From positions 1 to 64,000 of the forward strand of contig NZ_AUFQ01000009.1 in assembly GCF_000426585.1 (NCBI RefSeq): 64,000 bases of DNA. Reading direction: 5' to 3'. Position 1 is the stretch's first letter. Each line of letters starts with the position of its first letter. The DNA is from Segatella baroniae DSM 16972 = JCM 13447. Lineage in GTDB: Bacteria; Bacteroidota; Bacteroidia; Bacteroidales; Bacteroidaceae. The notes beneath the pieces are model-generated. The model saw only the letters and a program-made list of their open reading frames with translations. It had not been told where the DNA came from and did no database searches. The position numbers and the translations under genes are program-made. This document shows, piece after piece, positions 60,297 through 64,000 of this stretch.

Positions 60297-61583
60297 ATGC
60301 TCGCCAAGCTCCGACACAAGTATTGGATTCCTTCTCTTTATTTTGCAGAAGGACTGCCCTACATGGCCATCACCCTCGTCGCGCTGGTCTTCTACAAGCA
60401 GATGGGGCTTGGCAATGCCGCAATCACGTTCTACACGGCATGGCTTTATCTGCCATGGATCCTCAGGCCGCTGTGGGCCCCTTTCCTGCAACTGGCTTAT
60501 TCCAAACGCTGGTGGGTGTCGGCCATGCAACTGCTCATGGGGGCCGGACTGGGCGGGGTGGCCTTCACGATTCCTTCTCCCCTCTGGCTGCAAGGCTCGC
60601 TTTTCTTCTTCTGGGCCACGGCCTTTGCCGCCGCCACTCATGAGAATATGACCGACGGCCTCTATTCCGACGCCATTCCTTGCCGTCGAACAGACTTGTT
60701 TCTGGGCTGTCGGGCCATACTCCGCCAGCTGGCAAGCATGCTCGGCCAAGGACTGCTCATCATGCTGGCGGGCAATCTGCAGGTCATCTACCGCAACAGT
60801 ATCAGCTATTCATGGAGCATCACTTTCTACAGTCTGGCTGGTGTCATGCTGGCGTTGTGGCTATGGAACCACTTCATCCTTCCCAACAGCCGACAAGGCG
60901 AATCGCGGTTCCATGCGACGGCACCCGCCATCCTGTGGAACCAAACGCTCGCCACCGTGAAATCGTTTCTTCGCGGCCCGTCGGGCTACCTCCTCGGCCT
61001 GCTCGTTCTCTATCGCATGGCCGACGGTTTTCTATCAAAAGTGGGGATGTTGTTTCTCATTGACGCCGCCCACAACGGCGGCTTGGGTCTTTCGCCACAG
61101 GAATATGGCTTTGCGCAAGGCACGTTGGGCGTCCTTGCATTGGCGACCGGCGGCATGGTTTGTTGCATTTATCTCAAGCGTCATCAAAACTCACCAGGGC
61201 TGTGGGAACTCAATGCGACGACGATCGTCCCGTCGGCAACCTACATTTTCCTCAGCTACACACTGCCCGACAGTCTGATTGTCACCAGCCTGTGCATCGC
61301 CTTTGCGCAATTCTGCCTGGGATTCGGCACTTTTTATTTCATCATCCAACTGATACACACTTGGGACGGCGAGCTGTATTTCACGAAAGAACACAACGAG
61401 TCCTGTCCTTCACGCTACACCATCAGCCGTTCCATACTGCCACTTGCGCTGATGATTCCAAGCCTTTTCACCGGTTTTCTGGAAGAACTTGTAGGCTATC
61501 GCGCGTTTTTCATCATCGCGTTTCTGGTCAGCACGCTCATCTTTCTCATCACCTCTTTCCTACAGATAGGCCGCAAGGCCTGA
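60297..61583 (+). CDS. AmpG-like MFS transporter (muropeptide permease family)
   Basis: A 428-residue 12-helix MFS protein: WIPSLYFAEGLPYMAITLVA at the first helix and WILRPLWAPFLQLAYSKRWW are typical of the AmpG group; TRYTI-like SRYTISRSILPLALMIPSLF near the end. It should import anhydro-muropeptides or related glycopeptides. I take MLAKLRHKYW at 60297 as start; an ATG at 60246 overlapping the SpoIID stop is also possible. Coupled to SpoIID. Confidence 0.85.
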   Translation: MLAKLRHKYWIPSLYFAEGLPYMAITLVALVFYKQMGLGNAAITFYTAWLYLPWILRPLWAPFLQLAYSKRWWVSAMQLLMGAGLGGVAFTIPSPLWLQGSLFFFWATAFAAATHENMTDGLYSDAIPCRRTDLFLGCRAILRQLASMLGQGLLIMLAGNLQVIYRNSISYSWSITFYSLAGVMLALWLWNHFILPNSRQGESRFHATAPAILWNQTLATVKSFLRGPSGYLLGLLVLYRMADGFLSKVGMLFLIDAAHNGGLGLSPQEYGFAQGTLGVLALATGGMVCCIYLKRHQNSPGLWELNATTIVPSATYIFLSYTLPDSLIVTSLCIAFAQFCLGFGTFYFIIQLIHTWDGELYFTKEHNESCPSRYTISRSILPLALMIPSLFTGFLEELVGYRAFFIIAFLVSTLIFLITSFLQIGRKA

Positions 61584-61627
61584 CACGGGCGTCCCATAGG
61601 ATTCGCGACGGGCGCGGACGGGAAGGC

Positions 61628-62647
61628 CTATTTGCCTACAGCAACCTTCCTGCCCTTTTCTATAATGGTGTCAAAGCCTCGGTAGAAGTCCTCGGGCGTC
61701 ATGTCGACCTTATAGTCGGGCGCGATTCCAAATTCAGTGGACTGCTTGTCTTTGTCATACATGGGGCAGGCGGAGAAACGGACGCCCCACCCGTTGGGCA
61801 GTTCACTGGAGAAAGGCATGCCTGCGCCGCCGCCCGTATGGTCGCCCACGATGGTGGCTCCGCAGCACTTCATGTATTTTACAAATTCATTGGCAGCACT
61901 GTAGACCTGCCGGTTGGTCAACACGACAACCTTCTTCTGCCACCGCAGCCCCTTGGCGGGCTTCAACCATTGGGCCTTCATGGGCGAGAAGTCATGATGT
62001 CCCTTGCCCGTCTTATGCTGCATATACCCCACCAGCTTCTTCTCGTTGGTGAAGTGCGCCGCCAGTTCTTCCGCACTGGTCAGCATGCCGCCGCTGTTGT
62101 CGCGGATGTCGACAATCAGCGCGTTGCAAGCCAGAAACTCGTTCAGGATGTTCGTGATGCTGCTGTTGCCGAACTCGCGCTGAAACGTAGTACAACGCAG
62201 GTAGCCCACATTGTCGTCCAACACCCGATACTTCATGCCCCCTGCTATCTTGTAGTCCGTTCCCAGGTATTTTCTTATCAAAGTGTCGGAAATGTTGCTC
62301 GGATAGTTCTCGTGGAAACTCCAGTTGCGGGCTATGTCGAAACTTGAATATAGGTTTACATGACCGTCGCGCAATTCCTTCAGCATGTTGCCCAGCACTT
62401 CAAACAGCTGGGCCTGCGTCATGTCATCGCTGATTTGCGGGCTGTAGCGTTTGTAGACATCATCCCAGTCGAGTCCATATTGCTCCGCCTTGTAGTCGAA
62501 AAAGCTGTAACGCTCGTCGATGATGCGCCACAAGGCCTCGAAGTTGCCTCTCGGATTGTCGGCATACTGCTCCACGTCCACACAACTGCCGAGCAACGGC
62601 AGCAACATGCAGAGGGCAATGCCAAGCGTCTTCCTAATTCTTCTCAT
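61628..62647 (-). CDS. S41 family peptidase lipoprotein
   Basis: A 339-residue protein with lipobox LLGSC, then a tail-specific-protease fold: FEALWRIIDERYSFFDYKAE, the PDZ-free substrate region, CNALIVDIRDNSGGMLTSAE and the catalytic serine segment VVVLTNRQVYSAANEFVKYM, with ATIVGDHTGGGAGMP. The start at 62647 (MRRIRKTLG) is chosen for the signal peptide. Last gene of the parC operon, 14 bp after DUF3316. Confidence 0.9.
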   Translation of the reverse strand: MRRIRKTLGIALCMLLPLLGSCVDVEQYADNPRGNFEALWRIIDERYSFFDYKAEQYGLDWDDVYKRYSPQISDDMTQAQLFEVLGNMLKELRDGHVNLYSSFDIARNWSFHENYPSNISDTLIRKYLGTDYKIAGGMKYRVLDDNVGYLRCTTFQREFGNSSITNILNEFLACNALIVDIRDNSGGMLTSAEELAAHFTNEKKLVGYMQHKTGKGHHDFSPMKAQWLKPAKGLRWQKKVVVLTNRQVYSAANEFVKYMKCCGATIVGDHTGGGAGMPFSSELPNGWGVRFSACPMYDKDKQSTEFGIAPDYKVDMTPEDFYRGFDTIIEKGRKVAVGK

Positions 62648-62661
62648 GGAAACTCCTTTTT

Positions 62662-63471
62662 TTAAAGCACCACTCCCAGCACGATGGCCCTGGAATAGAC
62701 GTGCTGTTTCAGATGGTTGACCCGCGCCTGCTGAAAATCGCCCAAGTAACCGACGCGGAAAAGATGGCTTCCAAGGCTGAAATCGATGGTCAACAAGTGG
62801 CTCAAAGAGGGCATATTGCCGGGCCAAATGCCCACGATATTGTGGTCATAGTCGCCCTTTGAGAAAATTTCATAATACGACTGGCCATAGTTGGGTGAGA
62901 ACATCAGTCCGACGAGCGGCACATTCAGCTCATACCTTAACAGATAGCGGCGGCTGCCAAGGCGCAGCTTGTATTGAACCGAGGCATTGGGCGACAGATG
63001 TATGGCCGCCCTGGCCTGTGCCGGATTGTTGCTGTTGCGGGTGTTGTAGATGAATCCCAATGTCATTTCGGCCATCAGACCGGCCTTGACGTTGACGTCA
63101 CCGCGCTGCAAGTCCCAGTTGTAGTGACGCCCATAGCCGAAGTTGTAGGCCCCGGCCATCTCCCGGCCATCCCCCGAGCGGTTGTCGGCATAGGTGAGGC
63201 TGCCGCGATTGACGACCTGTGTCGACCAGTGCCGGCCTTCCTTTCGATAAGTGGTGTGTGACAGATAGCTTATTTCGGGCCCGGTATATATCTCGGGCGA
63301 GAGATAAGTGTCCAGGATATTGCTGCGTCCGAAGCCCAACATGCGGGCCGTGACGGACTGCTTGGGGTTCGGCTCCACGATGTAGATGGTGTCGTGGACG
63401 ACGGTTTGTCCCCAGGCTTCCACCGCGCAGGCTGCCAACAACAGGACACCGATGATGTTTCGGATACACAT
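62662..63471 (-). CDS. DUF3316 family outer-membrane-type protein
   Basis: A 269-residue secreted protein: signal peptide (IIGVLLLAACAVEAWG), then a series of amphipathic beta strands (EISYLSHTTYRKEGRHWSTQ, YNFGYGRHYNWDL, ASVQYKLRLGSRRYLLRYEL) ending RAIVLGVVL, as in DUF3316 barrel-like proteins of Bacteroidetes. Function unknown. 13 bp after parC. Confidence 0.85.
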   Translation of the reverse strand: MCIRNIIGVLLLAACAVEAWGQTVVHDTIYIVEPNPKQSVTARMLGFGRSNILDTYLSPEIYTGPEISYLSHTTYRKEGRHWSTQVVNRGSLTYADNRSGDGREMAGAYNFGYGRHYNWDLQRGDVNVKAGLMAEMTLGFIYNTRNSNNPAQARAAIHLSPNASVQYKLRLGSRRYLLRYELNVPLVGLMFSPNYGQSYYEIFSKGDYDHNIVGIWPGNMPSLSHLLTIDFSLGSHLFRVGYLGDFQQARVNHLKQHVYSRAIVLGVVL

Positions 63472-63484
63472 GGCTTGAAAAGTG

Positions 63485-64000
63485 TTATTTAAGATCTTCT
63501 TCGGAGAACAGGTTCAGCTGCCCCGTCATTTCGTCAATCACCTGCTGTTCGCTCTTGCCCTTGTCGGGGTCGAGGTTCTCCGGCTCGCTCTCTTCAGGCT
63601 GAGTGTCGTCGTCCTGTTCCGGTTCGGGGAAGCGCAGCGGCTCCAATTCCTCCACCTTGGCCAGTTCCCAATTCGTCAACCGCTTGCCTTTGGCCTTGAA
63701 ACTCTTTTGCCCGATGAACTGCTCGGCGTCGATTTCCTCCGCAGGTCTCACCGCGTCGACTCCTCCATAGATTACCCTGATGCGTGGATAGGGTGTGTCG
63801 GTCAGCAGCAACAGTACCGAATTGGGGTTCTCGCCGATGAAGTTTTGGTGGCGCTTCGTAGCGTCCAGCGTGAATCGTTTGATGTAGGGCAGTCCGTTGT
63901 TGTCGGCGTCGTAGAGGACGGCCGTCCACACCTTGTGCTCATCCCACTTCTCTATGCGCATCATGTTGTCCTCATAATGATTGTTCGCATCGAAGTTGGT
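63485..64000 (-). CDS. parC: DNA topoisomerase IV subunit A, C-terminal part (truncated by window edge)
   Basis: The last 171 residues of a type IIA topoisomerase A subunit: TAVLYDADNNGLPYIKRFTL and LLTDTPYPRIRVIYGGVDAV are typical of Bacteroidetes ParC, ending in an acidic tail (QPEESEPENLDPDKGKSEQQ). The catalytic tyrosine lies outside the window. Head of the operon with DUF3316 and S41. Confidence 0.88.
   Translation of the reverse strand, partial: TNFDANNHYEDNMMRIEKWDEHKVWTAVLYDADNNGLPYIKRFTLDATKRHQNFIGENPNSVLLLLTDTPYPRIRVIYGGVDAVRPAEEIDAEQFIGQKSFKAKGKRLTNWELAKVEELEPLRFPEPEQDDDTQPEESEPENLDPDKGKSEQQVIDEMTGQLNLFSEEDLK

Overview
The window looks like chromosomal DNA of a GC-rich member of the Bacteroidales, most likely Prevotellaceae. 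The evidence is the Bacteroidetes-type promoter seen repeatedly (TTTG about 23-24 bp upstream of TAnnTTTG, start to start), weak Shine-Dalgarno sequences, and lineage-typical genes: lysine-free 22-bp intergenic repeats aside, these include DUF3822, DUF5689, DUF3316, type-B L31, ParC of the Bacteroidetes type and single-chain GlyRS. About 50 protein genes, two tRNAs (Gln-CTG, His-GTG), one probable small RNA and one 29-residue membrane peptide are supported.

Layout. 1-2.7 kb: the 3' end of an IS1380-type transposase, a GH28-like beta-helix enzyme and an Rpn/PD-(D/E)XK nuclease. 3.1-6.6 kb: a MerR regulator, alaS and tRNA-Gln. 6.8-15.4 kb: a HigBA-like toxin-antitoxin pair, SprT-like protease, K+/H+ antiporter, RecD-like helicase, phosphodiesterase, an Arg/Gly/Ser-rich secreted protein, a histidine phosphatase and a DUF308 membrane protein. 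15.4-25.7 kb: a MutH/Sau3AI-like relic, then udk, a UDG-family protein and a secreted EEP nuclease overlapping by ATGA, divergent from a TonB-dependent receptor and two lipoproteins (DUF5689 and OB-fold-like); after a repeat-rich 1.1-kb gap come L31 and a DNA/RNA non-specific endonuclease lipoprotein. 25.8-33.2 kb: a lipoprotein, the gpx-trxB-fprA operon, a sodium:solute symporter, DUF3822-rsmD, and a frameshifted lipoprotein in AT-rich DNA. 33.3-38.7 kb: dnaG-cls, divergent from an alkyl-transferase/MutY repair operon. 39.4-43.1 kb: etfB-etfA-acyl-CoA dehydrogenase. 43.3-48.2 kb: glutaredoxin, acetyltransferase, MATE pump, FKBP and glyS. 49-52.2 kb: a tiny membrane peptide, a flippase-like protein, pepD, an sRNA and tRNA-His. 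52.3-58.8 kb: a sigma-54 activator-lptE-TPR-secG operon, then rlmN, pdxA and a second flippase-like protein. 58.9-64 kb: SpoIID/LytB with an AmpG-like transporter, then parC-DUF3316-S41 protease.

Most notable: (i) a coherent set of secreted nucleases, a SusD-less TonB receptor, OB-fold/DUF5689 lipoproteins and nucleoside-salvage genes that could form a surface nucleic-acid scavenging system; (ii) six intergenic arrays of a degenerate repeat held strictly to a 22-bp period; (iii) an unannotated 29-residue membrane peptide and a ~90-nt RNA, each with a near-perfect promoter and its own terminator; (iv) two shared or palindromic operator-like elements, one before etfB and one shared by two secreted-protein genes.
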